From Streptomyces xylophagus (GTDB lineage: Bacteria > Actinomycetota > Actinomycetes > Streptomycetales > Streptomycetaceae), in contig NZ_JNWO01000011.1 in the NCBI RefSeq assembly GCF_000716435.1, forward strand, positions 213,477-277,476: a DNA stretch of 64,000 nt. The letters are read 5' to 3'. Shown piece by piece: positions 19,034 to 27,775 of the stretch. The translations under genes were made by a program, and so were the position numbers. Position 1 is the first letter of the stretch. Every line of letters begins with the position of its first letter. The notes under the pieces are model-generated. The model saw nothing but the letters and a program-made list of their open reading frames with translations, was not told where the DNA came from and did not search any database.

Positions 19034-19906
19034 TTACGGCCGCCGCTCCGCCAGCATCCGCTCGATGACGACCGCCACACCGTCCTCGTTGTTGTCCACG
19101 GTCCGCCCCGAGGCCGCGGCGAGCACGGCAGGGTGCGCGTTGCCCATCGCGTACGACCGTCCGGCCCAGGTGAGCATCTCGACGTCGTTCGGCATGTCCC
19201 CGAAGGCGACGACCTCCTCGGGCGCGATCCCGCGCTCCGCGCAGCACAGGGCGAGCGTGCTCGCCTTGGAGACACCGGGCCCGCTGATCTCCAGCAGGGC
19301 GCTGGGGCTGGAGCGGGTGACGTTCGCGCGGTCGCCCAGGGCGAGGCGGGCGGTGGCCAGGAAGGCGTCCGGATCGAGCTCGGGGTGGAACGCGAGGATC
19401 TTCAGCACCGGCTCGTCGGCCCCCGGGGCGTCCGACGCCAGGAGCTTCTCGGCGGGCGCGAGGGTGTCCGGTATCTCCATGTGCAGCTTCGGATACGCCG
19501 GCTCCTGGTAGAAGCCGTACGTCTGCTCGATCGCGTACACCGTGCCGGGCGCCGCCTCGCGCACCAGGCGTACGGCGTCGACGGCGTTCTCCCGGGCCAG
19601 TTCGCGGACCTTCACGAAGCGGTGGGCGCCGGGGCCGCCGTGCAGGTCGACCACGGCGGCGCCGTTGCCGCAGATCGCCAGGCCGTGGCCGTGGACATGG
19701 TCACTGACCACGTCCATCCAACGGGCCGGGCGGCCGGTGACGAAGAAGACCTCGATGCCCGCCTCCTCGGCAGCCGCCAGAGCGGCCACCGTACGGGGGG
19801 ACACCGACTTGTCGTCGCGCAGCAGAGTGCCGTCCAGGTCGGTGGCGATCAGCCGTGGCGGGACGGCGGAGGCCGGGGTCTCGGGCTGTCGAGTCGCTGA
19901 GGTCAC
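19034..19906 (-). CDS. Cof-type HAD hydrolase
   Basis: HAD-superfamily phosphatase of 290 residues, Cof/SupH subgroup (cap type C2), acting on sugar phosphates, FMN or similar small molecules in the cytosol. Motif I is DLDGTLLR, motif II is VTGRP and motif IV is AFGDMPND. The GTG start at 19906 is chosen because CGGGAGA lies 8 nt upstream; the frame is open to 20035 but the extra part is not family-like. A second HAD gene of the same subgroup is present at 31128-31931, and the two proteins are clear paralogues. Confidence 0.9.
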   Translation of the reverse strand: MTSATRQPETPASAVPPRLIATDLDGTLLRDDKSVSPRTVAALAAAEEAGIEVFFVTGRPARWMDVVSDHVHGHGLAICGNGAAVVDLHGGPGAHRFVKVRELARENAVDAVRLVREAAPGTVYAIEQTYGFYQEPAYPKLHMEIPDTLAPAEKLLASDAPGADEPVLKILAFHPELDPDAFLATARLALGDRANVTRSSPSALLEISGPGVSKASTLALCCAERGIAPEEVVAFGDMPNDVEMLTWAGRSYAMGNAHPAVLAAASGRTVDNNEDGVAVVIERMLAERRP

Positions 19907-20058
19907 CGTGCCATTCTCCCGCATATGCCCGCACGCCCGTGCGGCGGTGCGCACATGTGAGTGGTTGACGCCCTGCCATCCCTGATCAGTAACCTCAAGG
20001 ACCTGACCCACCACATCAACACCATGGGCGACCATTGACCGGCCCAGAAGAAGGAACC

Positions 20059-20382
20059 ATGCAATTCCCCCTGTCCCGCAGGACCGGTCTCATTCTCGCC
20101 GCGGTGTACCTGGTGGTGGTGTTCGGGCTCGACTTCCTCAGCGCCGAGCACGGCATGGACGCCGCGTCTGTAGTGGTGTCCGTCATCACATTTCCGGCGG
20201 GCACACTGACCACTGTCGTGTTCCTGTTGCTCGCGGTCGTCTTCGGATTCGACGGGTACAGCCCCGGACCGGATACGTACGCACCGTCCGTGCACGCCGT
20301 CGCGGGAATCGTCGAGGTGATACTCGTCTGGGCCGTTCTGAGGGCGGCCGTCAGGCGGCGGAGCAGGACGACCGCGCCGTAG
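20059..20382 (+). CDS. Small three-helix membrane protein, function unknown
   Basis: 107 residues starting at an ATG with AAGAAGGAA just upstream; a TTG-initiated extension to 20035 is less likely. Three hydrophobic segments are visible (about 10-30, 38-63 and 78-98), ending in a basic RRRSR tail that predicts a cytosolic C-terminus. The central segment contains [15 protein letters not shown], a polar loop. The family is not recognised. It precedes the LLM oxidoreductase gene by 10 bp on the same strand and may be co-transcribed with it. Confidence 0.7.
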   Translation: MQFPLSRRTGLILAAVYLVVVFGLDFLSAEHGMDAASVVVSVITFPAGTLTTVVFLLLAVVFGFDGYSPGPDTYAPSVHAVAGIVEVILVWAVLRAAVRRRSRTTAP

Positions 20383-20392
20383 GCTCTGAACC

Positions 20393-21295
20393 ATGAGTCT
20401 GCGTCTGAGCACCGTGATCCTCCCGTACCGCCGCTGGAACGAGGGGAGCCGCGAGGCATGGCAGCGGGCGGAGCAGCTCGGGTTCCACACCGGTTTCACG
20501 TACGACCACCTGTCCTGGCGCACGTTCCGGGACGGTCCGTGGTTCGGGGCCGTGCCGACGCTGACGGCCGCTGCGGGAGTCACCGAGCGGATGCGGTTGG
20601 GCACGCTCGTCACGTCGCCCAATTTCCGCCACCCGGTGACCCTCGCCAAGGAGCTCATCTCCCTCGACGACGTCTCCGGCGGGCGCGTCACGCTGGGCAT
20701 CGGGGCGGGTGGTACCGGGTTCGACGCCACGGCGCTCGGGCAGGAGCCGTGGACCCCGCGGGAGCGCGCCGACCGGTTCGGGGAGTTCGTTCCGCTGCTC
20801 GACCGGCTGCTCACCGAGGACTCGGTGTCGTACGAGGGTGACTTCTACTCGGCGCACGAGGCTCGGAACATCCCGGGGTGTGTGCAGCGGCCCCGGCTGC
20901 CGTTCGCGGTGGCGGCCACCGGTCCTCGTGGTCTGAAGCTCGCCGCCCGGTACGGACAGGCGTGGGTGACCACCGGTGATCCCCGGCTGTTCGAGAGCGG
21001 CACTCCGGAGCAGTCGGTGCACGCCCTTCGGGGGCAGGTCGAGAAGCTGGCCGATGCCTGCGCGGCGATCGGTCGCGACGTGGCGGGGCTCGACAAGATC
21101 CTGCTCACCGGGTTCACTCCTGATCGCGGTCGTCCGCTGGAGTCCCTCGGCGCTTTCGTCGACTTCGCGGGCCGGCACCAGGAACTGGGCTTCACCGACA
21201 TCGTGATCCACTGGCCCATCCCGGACTCCGACTTCGCGGCCGACGAGAAGGTCTTCGAGCAGATCGCGATGGAGGCTCTGACGCAGCTCCGCTGA
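20393..21295 (+). CDS. LLM-class flavin-dependent oxidoreductase
   Basis: 300-residue bacterial-luciferase-like TIM-barrel enzyme that uses FMN or F420. Visible family blocks are [27 protein letters not shown] (residues about 55-75), the [19 protein letters not shown] stretch and [12 protein letters not shown]420-dependent members predominate in streptomycetes, but the cofactor cannot be fixed from sequence. It is followed by a 50-bp gap containing a parS site and a convergent KptA gene. Confidence 0.88.
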   Translation: MSLRLSTVILPYRRWNEGSREAWQRAEQLGFHTGFTYDHLSWRTFRDGPWFGAVPTLTAAAGVTERMRLGTLVTSPNFRHPVTLAKELISLDDVSGGRVTLGIGAGGTGFDATALGQEPWTPRERADRFGEFVPLLDRLLTEDSVSYEGDFYSAHEARNIPGCVQRPRLPFAVAATGPRGLKLAARYGQAWVTTGDPRLFESGTPEQSVHALRGQVEKLADACAAIGRDVAGLDKILLTGFTPDRGRPLESLGAFVDFAGRHQELGFTDIVIHWPIPDSDFAADEKVFEQIAMEALTQLR

Positions 21296-21346
21296 GTCGG
21301 CGATCCCTGGGGCCGCTCCGCCGGGACCGGCTGGGCGGCCGGGCAT

Positions 21347-21360
21347 GTTTCACGTGAAAC
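21347..21360. other. parS site, perfect
   Basis: GTTTCACGTGAAAC in the gap between the convergent LLM oxidoreductase and KptA genes, about 8.8 kb from the cyd parS pair. It is intergenic and is not used as a terminator or promoter as far as can be seen. Confidence 0.92.
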
Positions 21361-21386
21361 CGCCACCCCACGCGACTGCTCAGCGG

Positions 21387-21935
21387 TCAGTGCGACTCGG
21401 GAAACCGCAGGTAGCCCACGGGTACCGCCTCCGTGAGCCACACCCCGTTCTCGCTGACCCGGAACACATGCCCGTCGCCATGCATCGCGCCCGCGTCCAC
21501 GGAGAGCACGACAGGCCGGCCACGCCGGGCTCCGACACGGGTCGCGGTCTCGCGGTCGGCGGACAGGTGTACGGCGTGGCGGTTCATGGGCCTGAGCCCC
21601 TCGGCCCGGATCGCGTCCAGGTTGCGCGCGACCGTCCCGTGGAAGAGGTACGGCGGTGGGGTGGCCGGGGGCAGCCCGAGGTCGACCTCGATGCTGTGGC
21701 CCTGGCTGGCGCGGATACGGGTGCCCTCGATCGCGAAGCGCTGCTTGTCGTTCGTGGCCACCACATGGTCGAGTTCCTGACGGCTGAACCGGAACCCGTG
21801 TGCGGCACAGGCGGCGATCAGCGTGTCGATCTCGACCCAGCCGGCCTCGTCGAGGGTGAGCCCGATCCGCTCGGGTTGGTGGCGCAGGTGCTTCGAGAGG
21901 TACTTCGACACCTTCACGGTGCGTCTTTCATCCAT
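21387..21935 (-). CDS. kptA: RNA 2'-phosphotransferase, KptA/Tpt1 family
   Basis: 182-residue enzyme that transfers a 2'-phosphate from RNA to NAD+. Family blocks are present in order: VSKYLSKHLRHQPERIGL at the N-terminus, GWVEIDTL, RIRASQGHSI (Arg, His and Ser of the active site), PYLFHGT and the HAVHLSAD segment. The ATG at 21935 matches the usual family start; an upstream in-frame ATG at 21971 adds 12 residues. Bacterial KptA proteins have no established tRNA-splicing substrate, so its role, perhaps RNA repair or ADP-ribosylation, is unknown. Confidence 0.95.
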   Translation of the reverse strand: MDERRTVKVSKYLSKHLRHQPERIGLTLDEAGWVEIDTLIAACAAHGFRFSRQELDHVVATNDKQRFAIEGTRIRASQGHSIEVDLGLPPATPPPYLFHGTVARNLDAIRAEGLRPMNRHAVHLSADRETATRVGARRGRPVVLSVDAGAMHGDGHVFRVSENGVWLTEAVPVGYLRFPESH

Positions 21936-22011
21936 CCGCTCAGCATGACGGGAGAGACGTGGATCACGCATTTTCTTTTATCGCCGATGTTTGATCCACA
22001 ACCAACTGTAG

Positions 22012-22045
22012 TTATCCACAGGGGAATTGGCGTTTCTGTGGATAA
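22012..22045. other. Pair of DnaA boxes
   Basis: Inverted TTATCCACA (22012-22020) and TGTGGATAA (22037-22045) separated by 16 bp, with a weaker TGATCCACA at 21992-22000. They lie in the gap between the MerR-type gene stop and kptA start and match the DnaA-box consensus at every position of TTATCCACA. Confidence 0.7.
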
Positions 22046-22057
22046 CTCCCTGTCATG

Positions 22058-23029
22058 TCACACCTGTTCTTCAAGATCAGCTGGGGGCCCACTCCTTGGC
22101 ATGAGCGCATCCAACGCCCTTGCCCGCAGCTCCCGTTCGGCCGCCAGCGCGATGAACTCGGCCGCCCTCGCAGGACCAACCAACCCCTCCACGGCCCGCA
22201 TTGTCGTCTCGGGCACGGCCACGGAACGTGACGAGGACACGGACCGCGAGGGCTCCGCCGCCCCGAGGTGCCGGCGCAGCGACCGGTTGGCGAACAGACG
22301 CATCGCGCGGGCGAGTTCGGCGTCCACGGTCTGCTGCGCGAGGGGACGCAGTCGTCGTACGAGTGAGGCCGCCTCGGTCGCGTCCGCGTCCGTCGGACGG
22401 TGCGGTCCGTCGAGGTAGCGGGCGAAGACGTGTTCGGTGGTGAACTCCAGGAAACGGGAGGCGATGTGCTCGACCTGGACCCTCAACTCCCGTAGGTGGG
22501 CCGAGATCGCGGACAGCGGGACGCCGGACGCGTGCAACTCGACGGCCACCGCCAGCTCTTGGGGGCTCGGTACCAGGAAGGAGTCGGTGTCTCCGGGGAC
22601 CGGCTCCAGGACGCCGAGTTCTACGGCTTCGGCGACGGCCGCGTCGTCCGAGCCGCCGCCGAAGCGCTGCTCCAACTCGGCGCGGGAGATCCGGACCGCC
22701 TCCTCGTCGGTCCACGGCCCGTCGACCTCGGCGGCCAGCCCGAGCACCCCGCCCAGCCCCCGGCCCGCGTCCCAGGCCTCCAGCAACTCCTTGATGGAGG
22801 CCAGGCTGTAGCCGCGGTCGAGGAGGTCGGCGATCTGGCGGAGCCGGGCGAGATGGACGTCGGCGTACACGTTGGCCCGCCCGCGCCGCTCGGGGCGGGG
22901 GAGCAGGCCGCGGTCCTGGTAGGCGCGGATCGTCCGGACGGTGGCCCCGCTGAGCTGCGCGAGGTCCTCGATCCGGTAGGCGGCCTCGCCGGGACGGGAG
23001 GTGGTGCCCACCCCGGACCCGGAACTCAT
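22058..23029 (-). CDS. MerR-family transcriptional regulator
   Basis: 323 residues, longer than the typical 120-150. The N-terminal winged helix (YRIEDLAQLSGATVRTIRAYQDRGLLPRP; about residues 17-45) is classical MerR; the C-terminal ~200 residues are helical, with no obvious metal-binding cysteines, so the ligand is probably organic. The ATG overlaps the previous stop as ATGA, giving translational coupling as the last gene of a four-gene operon with an EphD-like enzyme and a PF10118-like hydrolase. It probably controls that operon from the divergent promoter region near 26560-26640. Confidence 0.88.
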   Translation of the reverse strand: MSSGSGVGTTSRPGEAAYRIEDLAQLSGATVRTIRAYQDRGLLPRPERRGRANVYADVHLARLRQIADLLDRGYSLASIKELLEAWDAGRGLGGVLGLAAEVDGPWTDEEAVRISRAELEQRFGGGSDDAAVAEAVELGVLEPVPGDTDSFLVPSPQELAVAVELHASGVPLSAISAHLRELRVQVEHIASRFLEFTTEHVFARYLDGPHRPTDADATEAASLVRRLRPLAQQTVDAELARAMRLFANRSLRRHLGAAEPSRSVSSSRSVAVPETTMRAVEGLVGPARAAEFIALAAERELRARALDALMPRSGPPADLEEQV

Positions 23030-23928
23030 GCCGCCCCCGCCCGCGCCGCCGGTGACCTCCTCAGGTACTCCACCGCCCTGCTCAACGATCCCTCCCGCGA
23101 CGGATGGTAGGAGCGCCGCAGATAGCGCGGGACGGCCGCGCCGAGCGACCGCCAGGTGGGCAACAGACCTTTCCGTACGGCCTTGTTGTGCTCGGAGAGC
23201 GAGTAGCGGACGCGTCCGGCGAGTTGCGGGTCGTGGCGGATCAGGTGGGCCGTGCCCCAGGCCCACAGGTAGAGCATCATGGGCGCGGTGACCGCCATGC
23301 CGGCGATACGGCGGGTGTACCGGGGGAGTCCGCGGCCTCCGCAGTGCTGGAACATGTCGAAGGCCACCGCGCGGTGTTCGACCTCCTCGGCGCCGTGCCA
23401 GCGCAGCAGGTCGAGCATGATCTCGTCGGCGCCGGCCCGGTCGAGGCCCTCGGCGGCCAGGATCCAGTCGCCCAGCACCGCCGTGAACTGCTCGATCGCC
23501 GCGACGACCGCCAGCCGGAAGCGCAGCCACTCGCGCTCCGGCACCGGCGCGCCGAGCGGCGGGCGTTCGCCGAGCAGCCGTTCGAAGAGGAAGTCGACGT
23601 ACTTCGTGAAGTCGGCGGTGTCGAGCCGCTGGGCCGCCAGATGGTCCAGCACGTGCGCGTGCTGCACGCTGTGCGTGGCCTCCTGGCCCATGAACCCCTT
23701 GACGTCCGCGAGGAGTTGGGGGTCCCTGACCAGTGGCAGGCCCTCCTTGAGGACCTTCACGAACCACCGCTCCCCCGCCGGCAGCAGCAGATGCAGCACG
23801 TTGATGACATGGGTGGCGGTCGGCTCGCCCGGAATCCAGTGCAGAGGGGTGCGCGACCAGTCGAAGGAGACCCGGCGGGGCGCGATCGCGTGGTGCTCGC
23901 TCACGTCGTGCTCGTGCGCGGCGGTCAC
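23026..23928 (-). CDS. Metal-dependent hydrolase, PF10118-like
   Basis: 300-residue protein of the family annotated as predicted metal-dependent hydrolase, probably a ferritin-like helical fold. Candidate metal ligands are spread in helices: QEATHSVQHA (Glu and His), EQFTAV, and HGAEEVEHRAVAFD (His, Glu, Glu, His). The arrangement resembles di-iron enzymes. The GTG start at 23928 overlaps the upstream stop as GTGA. Its place between an EphD-like enzyme and a MerR regulator suggests lipid or aromatic metabolism; the reaction is not known. Confidence 0.82.
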   Translation of the reverse strand: MTAAHEHDVSEHHAIAPRRVSFDWSRTPLHWIPGEPTATHVINVLHLLLPAGERWFVKVLKEGLPLVRDPQLLADVKGFMGQEATHSVQHAHVLDHLAAQRLDTADFTKYVDFLFERLLGERPPLGAPVPEREWLRFRLAVVAAIEQFTAVLGDWILAAEGLDRAGADEIMLDLLRWHGAEEVEHRAVAFDMFQHCGGRGLPRYTRRIAGMAVTAPMMLYLWAWGTAHLIRHDPQLAGRVRYSLSEHNKAVRKGLLPTWRSLGAAVPRYLRRSYHPSREGSLSRAVEYLRRSPAARAGAA

Positions 23929-25703
23929 AGCGGCGGCTCCACACGGGCCATCGCCCGCAACGCGCGCGGGGCGAACCGGGACAGCAGATGGGCGCCGCGC
24001 GCCTCCGGGGTGACGGGCACGACTGCCTCGTTGCGGACGACCGCCCGCAGGATGGCGTCGGCGACCTTCTCCGGCGGGTAGTTCCGCAGCCCGTACAGCC
24101 GCGCCGACCTCTTCTGGCGCCGCTTCTCCTCGTCGGCGTCGACCCCGGCGAAGTGCGCGGTCGAGGTGATGTTGGTGTTGACGAGGCCCGGGCATATCGC
24201 CGAGACGCCGATCCCCTGCCCGGACAACTCCGCGCGCAGGCACTCGCTGAGCATCAGCACGGCCGCCTTGGAGGTGCTGTAGGCGGGCAGCACCTTGGAG
24301 GGCTGGAACGCCGCCGCCGACGCCGTGTTGACGATGTGGCCGCCCTGGCCGCGCTCGGCCATCTGCTTCCCGAAGAGCCGGCACCCGTGGATCACGCCCC
24401 ACAGGTTGACGTCCAGGACCTTCTTCCAGTCCTCCGGGGTGGTGTCGAAGAAGGAACCGGAGAGTCCGATTCCGGCGTTGTTCACCAGGACGTCCACCAC
24501 CCCGTACTCCCCGGCGACCTTCTCGGCGAGCTTCTCCATGGCCTGCTCGTCGGAGACGTCGACGGTCTCCGCCCAGGCCTCGGGGGCACCGATCAGCCGC
24601 GCCAACTCGGCCGTGCGGGCGGCACTTTCCGCGTCCCGGTCGACGGCCACCACGCGCGCGCCCGCCTCGGCGAACGCGAACGCCGTGGCCCGCCCGATGC
24701 CGCTGCCCGCGCCGGTGACCAGCACCAGTTGGCCGCCGAACCGCTCGGCGTACTTGCCCGTCCCCGTGGCCGTCACCGGACCTCCTTCGCCGGCGGGCAC
24801 CGCACCTCCTTCGTTGGCGGCCACGAACTCCGTGATCCAGGAAGCCAGTTGATCGGGCCGCGTGCGTGGGATCCAGTGCTTGGCGGGCAGCGTGCGGCGC
24901 ACCAGCCCCGGCGCCCACAGCTCCAGGTCGTCGTAGAGCCGCTCGGAGAGAAACGCGTCCCCCAGGGGCGTGACGAGCTGCACGGGCGCGTGCGCGTAGG
25001 CGTCCGGGCGCGGCCTGCGCAGCCTCGCCCGGACGTTGTCCCGGTACAGCCAGGCGCCGTGGGCCGCGTCCGTGGGCAGGGAGGAGGTCGGGTAGTCACC
25101 CCGGGGGACCTTCTCGGCGCGTTCCAGGATCTTCGGCCAGCGTTTGCCCAGGGGGCCGCGCCAGGCGAGTTCGGGCAGCACGGGCGTGTGCAGCAGGTAC
25201 ACGTACCAGGACTTGGCGCCCTGGCCGAGGAGTTGGCCGACGCGGCGCGGGGTGGGCCGGGTCAGGCGCTTGTTGATCCAGTGCCCGAAGTGGTCGAGGG
25301 ACGGCCCGGACATCGACGTGAAGGAGGCGATACGGCCCTCCGTGCGCCCGACGGTGACGAACTCCCAGGACTGCACCGAGCCCCAGTCGTGCCCCACCAG
25401 GTGCACCGGCCGGTCCGGGCTGACCGCGTCCGCGACCGCCAGGAAGTCGTCCGTCAGCTTCTCCAGGGTGAACCCGCCCCGCAACGGCTGCGGGGCCGTG
25501 GACCTGCCGTGGCCCCGGACGTCGTAGAGCACCACATGGAAGCGATCGGCGAGGCGGCCGGCCACCTCGGACCACACCTCCTTGCTGTCCGGGTAGCCGT
25601 GCACCAGGACGACCGTGGGGTTCGACGTGTCCCCCAACTCGGCCACGCACAGCTCGACTCCGCCGGTCCGCACCCGGCGCTCCCGCGCACCCTCAAGCGT
25701 CAC
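23925..25703 (-). CDS. EphD-like fusion of alpha/beta hydrolase and short-chain dehydrogenase
   Basis: 592 residues, the same length as M. tuberculosis EphD. The N-terminal half is an epoxide-hydrolase-type alpha/beta hydrolase: VLVHGYPD oxyanion block (about residue 28-35) and nucleophile elbow GHDWGS with Asp as nucleophile (about 97). The C-terminal half is a classical SDR: TGAGSGIGRA cofactor loop (about 320), NNAGIG, catalytic Ser in NTASAAAF, and YSTSK (Tyr and Lys). EphD-type enzymes act on lipid epoxides or mycolate precursors in mycobacteria; Streptomyces lacks mycolates, so the substrate here must differ. Both ends overlap neighbours by 4 bp (GTGA). Confidence 0.9.
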   Translation of the reverse strand: MTLEGARERRVRTGGVELCVAELGDTSNPTVVLVHGYPDSKEVWSEVAGRLADRFHVVLYDVRGHGRSTAPQPLRGGFTLEKLTDDFLAVADAVSPDRPVHLVGHDWGSVQSWEFVTVGRTEGRIASFTSMSGPSLDHFGHWINKRLTRPTPRRVGQLLGQGAKSWYVYLLHTPVLPELAWRGPLGKRWPKILERAEKVPRGDYPTSSLPTDAAHGAWLYRDNVRARLRRPRPDAYAHAPVQLVTPLGDAFLSERLYDDLELWAPGLVRRTLPAKHWIPRTRPDQLASWITEFVAANEGGAVPAGEGGPVTATGTGKYAERFGGQLVLVTGAGSGIGRATAFAFAEAGARVVAVDRDAESAARTAELARLIGAPEAWAETVDVSDEQAMEKLAEKVAGEYGVVDVLVNNAGIGLSGSFFDTTPEDWKKVLDVNLWGVIHGCRLFGKQMAERGQGGHIVNTASAAAFQPSKVLPAYSTSKAAVLMLSECLRAELSGQGIGVSAICPGLVNTNITSTAHFAGVDADEEKRRQKRSARLYGLRNYPPEKVADAILRAVVRNEAVVPVTPEARGAHLLSRFAPRALRAMARVEPPL

Positions 25704-26542
25704 TTGTCCTCCGCCCAGCGCCGCACGTGCGGCAGATCGTCGTCCAGCCAGAAGGCGCTCTGTTCGGGGTCCTTGGAGTCGGTGACGACCAGGATCTCCT
25801 CGAACTTGGCGCCCGTGCCCCGGAATCCGAGATGCGGTTCGACCGCCCACAGGCCCGGGTGCGGCGGATGGTCGGAGAAGCGGTACGGCGACCACAGCGG
25901 GGACCAGCCGTCCCGGTGGCCGTGCAGCGCGTCGCTCGCGAGGCCCTTCAGGGCCTGGGTGCCGAACCCGAACAGCCGCGGGGACCAAGGGCGTTCGGCG
26001 ACCCGGTCGACCTTGTGCGCGATCACGCCGAAGGGGTACGCGCGGTGCCGGTTGGCGTAGCCCTGGCGGACCATGAGGCGGTCCACGTCCTCGTAGATCT
26101 CGCGCAGCGGGCGCCGCTCGCGCACCTCGCGCAGGAGCAGCTCGCGATGCGCCTCCAGGTCGGCCATCAGCCTGTCCTGCACCGGGTTCGCCCCCAGGGA
26201 GCCCGAATACCCGATGTCGGCCGTGAAGCCCTTGTACACCGGGGCCATGTCCAGGATGAACGGCATCCCGGGCTCCAGCCGGCGGCCCGTGGGGAAGAAC
26301 TGCAGCGGCACCCGGAAGTTCGTGAACGCCGTGCGGTCGCCGAACCAGGCGAAGGGCAGATGGAACCAGTCCCGCACTCCCCGCGCGCGCAGCCACGACC
26401 GCTGCATCCGCGCCGCGTCGCGCTCGGTCACCCCGGGCTCCAGCCGGGCCGCGACGGCCTCGGCGCACTCGTACGCCAGCCGCTGGACCTCTCTGAACCC
26501 CCGCAGTTCCGCGGAGAGTTCGCGTGTCACCGCCGTAGTCAT
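25700..26542 (-). CDS. M24 family metallopeptidase-like protein
   Basis: 280 residues with the pita-bread fold of methionine aminopeptidase and prolidase. Candidate metal ligands: Asp in LDMAPVYKGFTADIGYS (two Asp), a His in the FGVIAHK block, and Glu in VEPHLGF and KFEEILVV. The histidine region is atypical, so catalysis is uncertain. The ATG at 26542 is chosen as the first plausible start; the frame is open to 26629. It is the first gene of the GTGA-coupled operon, opposite the ABC exporter operon, with a shared divergent promoter region. Confidence 0.85.
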   Translation of the reverse strand: MTTAVTRELSAELRGFREVQRLAYECAEAVAARLEPGVTERDAARMQRSWLRARGVRDWFHLPFAWFGDRTAFTNFRVPLQFFPTGRRLEPGMPFILDMAPVYKGFTADIGYSGSLGANPVQDRLMADLEAHRELLLREVRERRPLREIYEDVDRLMVRQGYANRHRAYPFGVIAHKVDRVAERPWSPRLFGFGTQALKGLASDALHGHRDGWSPLWSPYRFSDHPPHPGLWAVEPHLGFRGTGAKFEEILVVTDSKDPEQSAFWLDDDLPHVRRWAEDK

Positions 26543-26588
26543 GCCACCGCCCCACCTGTCCACATTGACTGCGGTACGTGCTCGTAAC

Positions 26589-26617
26589 TTGACACTGGTG
26601 AATGTGACAGTTGTTAG
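26589..26617 (+). promoter_or_regulatory. Divergent promoter region for the ABC operon and the M24 operon
   Basis: Rightward: TTGACA (26589-26594), 17 bp, TGTTAG (26612-26617). Leftward: TTGACG near 26625 with a weak -10 17 bp further. The two overlap, and the sequence between contains TGACA direct repeats and the half-sites AACT-CAC/GTG-AGTT. A lone TGTGGATAA DnaA box follows at 26647-26655. Confidence 0.4.
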
Positions 26618-26782
26618 AGGCTGCGTCAATAGCCTTGATCTCTACCTGTGGATAAGTGCGTGGGCCGGTCGCGTAGCCCTCAAGTAGGGGCATCCCCTAC
26701 GGGCCCGTACGTCTGGAGTCTGACGCGAGGACAGCTCTGCGGGGTGACGACCGCAGTGGTCCGCGTCACTACCTTCGTAGAC

Positions 26783-27775
26783 GTGACTGTGATCGCGACC
26801 GAAAGCCTGAGCAAGCGGTTCCCCAGGGTGACCGCGCTTGACCGGCTCTCCGTGGACGTCGGCCCCGGTGTGACGGGGCTCGTCGGTGCCAACGGAGCCG
26901 GCAAGTCGACCTTGATCAAGATCCTGCTGGGTCTGTCCCCCGCCTCCGAGGGCCGAGCCGAAGTGCTCGGACTCGATGTCGCCACCAAGGGTGCCGACAT
27001 CCGCGAGCGCGTCGGGTACATGCCGGAGCACGACTGTCTGCCGCCCGACGTCTCGGCCACCGAGTTCGTCGTCCACATGGCGCGCATGTCCGGCCTGCCG
27101 CCCACCGCGGCACGCGAGCGCACCGCGGACACGCTGCGCCATGTCGGTCTGTACGAGGAGCGCTACCGCCCCATCGGCGGCTACTCGACGGGCATGAAGC
27201 AGCGCGTCAAGCTCGCGCAGGCCCTCGTCCACGACCCGCAGCTGGTCTTCCTGGACGAGCCGACCAACGGCCTCGACCCGGTCGGCCGCGACGAGATGCT
27301 CGGCCTGATCCGCCGTATCTACACGGACTTCGGCATCTCGGTGCTGGTGACCTCGCACCTGCTGGGCGAGCTGGAGCGCACCTGCGACCACGTGATCGTG
27401 GTCGACGGCGGCAAGCTCCTGCGCTCCAGCTCCACCACGGACTTCACCCAGACCACGACGACCCTCGCCATCGAGGTCACCGACACCGACGAGCACCCGG
27501 ACGGCACCCGCGCGGTGCGCGAGGCGCTCCACGCGCGCGGGGTGGACACCCACGACAGCAGCGGCCTGCCCGGCGCGGGCCACGTCCTGCTCCTGACCGC
27601 CACGGGAGATGAGACGTACGACCTGATCCGCGACGTGATCGCGGACCTCGGCCTCGGACTGGTGCGCATGGAGCAGCGCAGGCACCACATCTCCGAGGTC
27701 TTCACCGACACCGGCGCCGACACGGGCACTGACAACGACGCAGAGCGGAAGGAGGCCGTAGGCCATGGCAATTGA
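26783..27775 (+). CDS. ABC-2 type transporter, ATP-binding subunit
   Basis: 330-residue ATPase with Walker A GANGAGKST, Q-loop, signature YSTGMKQR, Walker B LVFLDEPTNGLDP and a C-terminal regulatory extension of about 100 residues. It is the first gene of an ATPase-permease-ATPase-permease operon. The GTG at 26783 is preceded by TACCTT exactly 7 nt upstream, which suggests a leaderless transcript; GTG at 26789 or 26744 are alternatives, the frame being open to 26648. It drives export through the permease at 27765, whose start lies inside the end of this gene. The substrate is unknown; drugs or lipids are usual for this class. Confidence 0.9.
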   Translation: MTVIATESLSKRFPRVTALDRLSVDVGPGVTGLVGANGAGKSTLIKILLGLSPASEGRAEVLGLDVATKGADIRERVGYMPEHDCLPPDVSATEFVVHMARMSGLPPTAARERTADTLRHVGLYEERYRPIGGYSTGMKQRVKLAQALVHDPQLVFLDEPTNGLDPVGRDEMLGLIRRIYTDFGISVLVTSHLLGELERTCDHVIVVDGGKLLRSSSTTDFTQTTTTLAIEVTDTDEHPDGTRAVREALHARGVDTHDSSGLPGAGHVLLLTATGDETYDLIRDVIADLGLGLVRMEQRRHHISEVFTDTGADTGTDNDAERKEAVGHGN

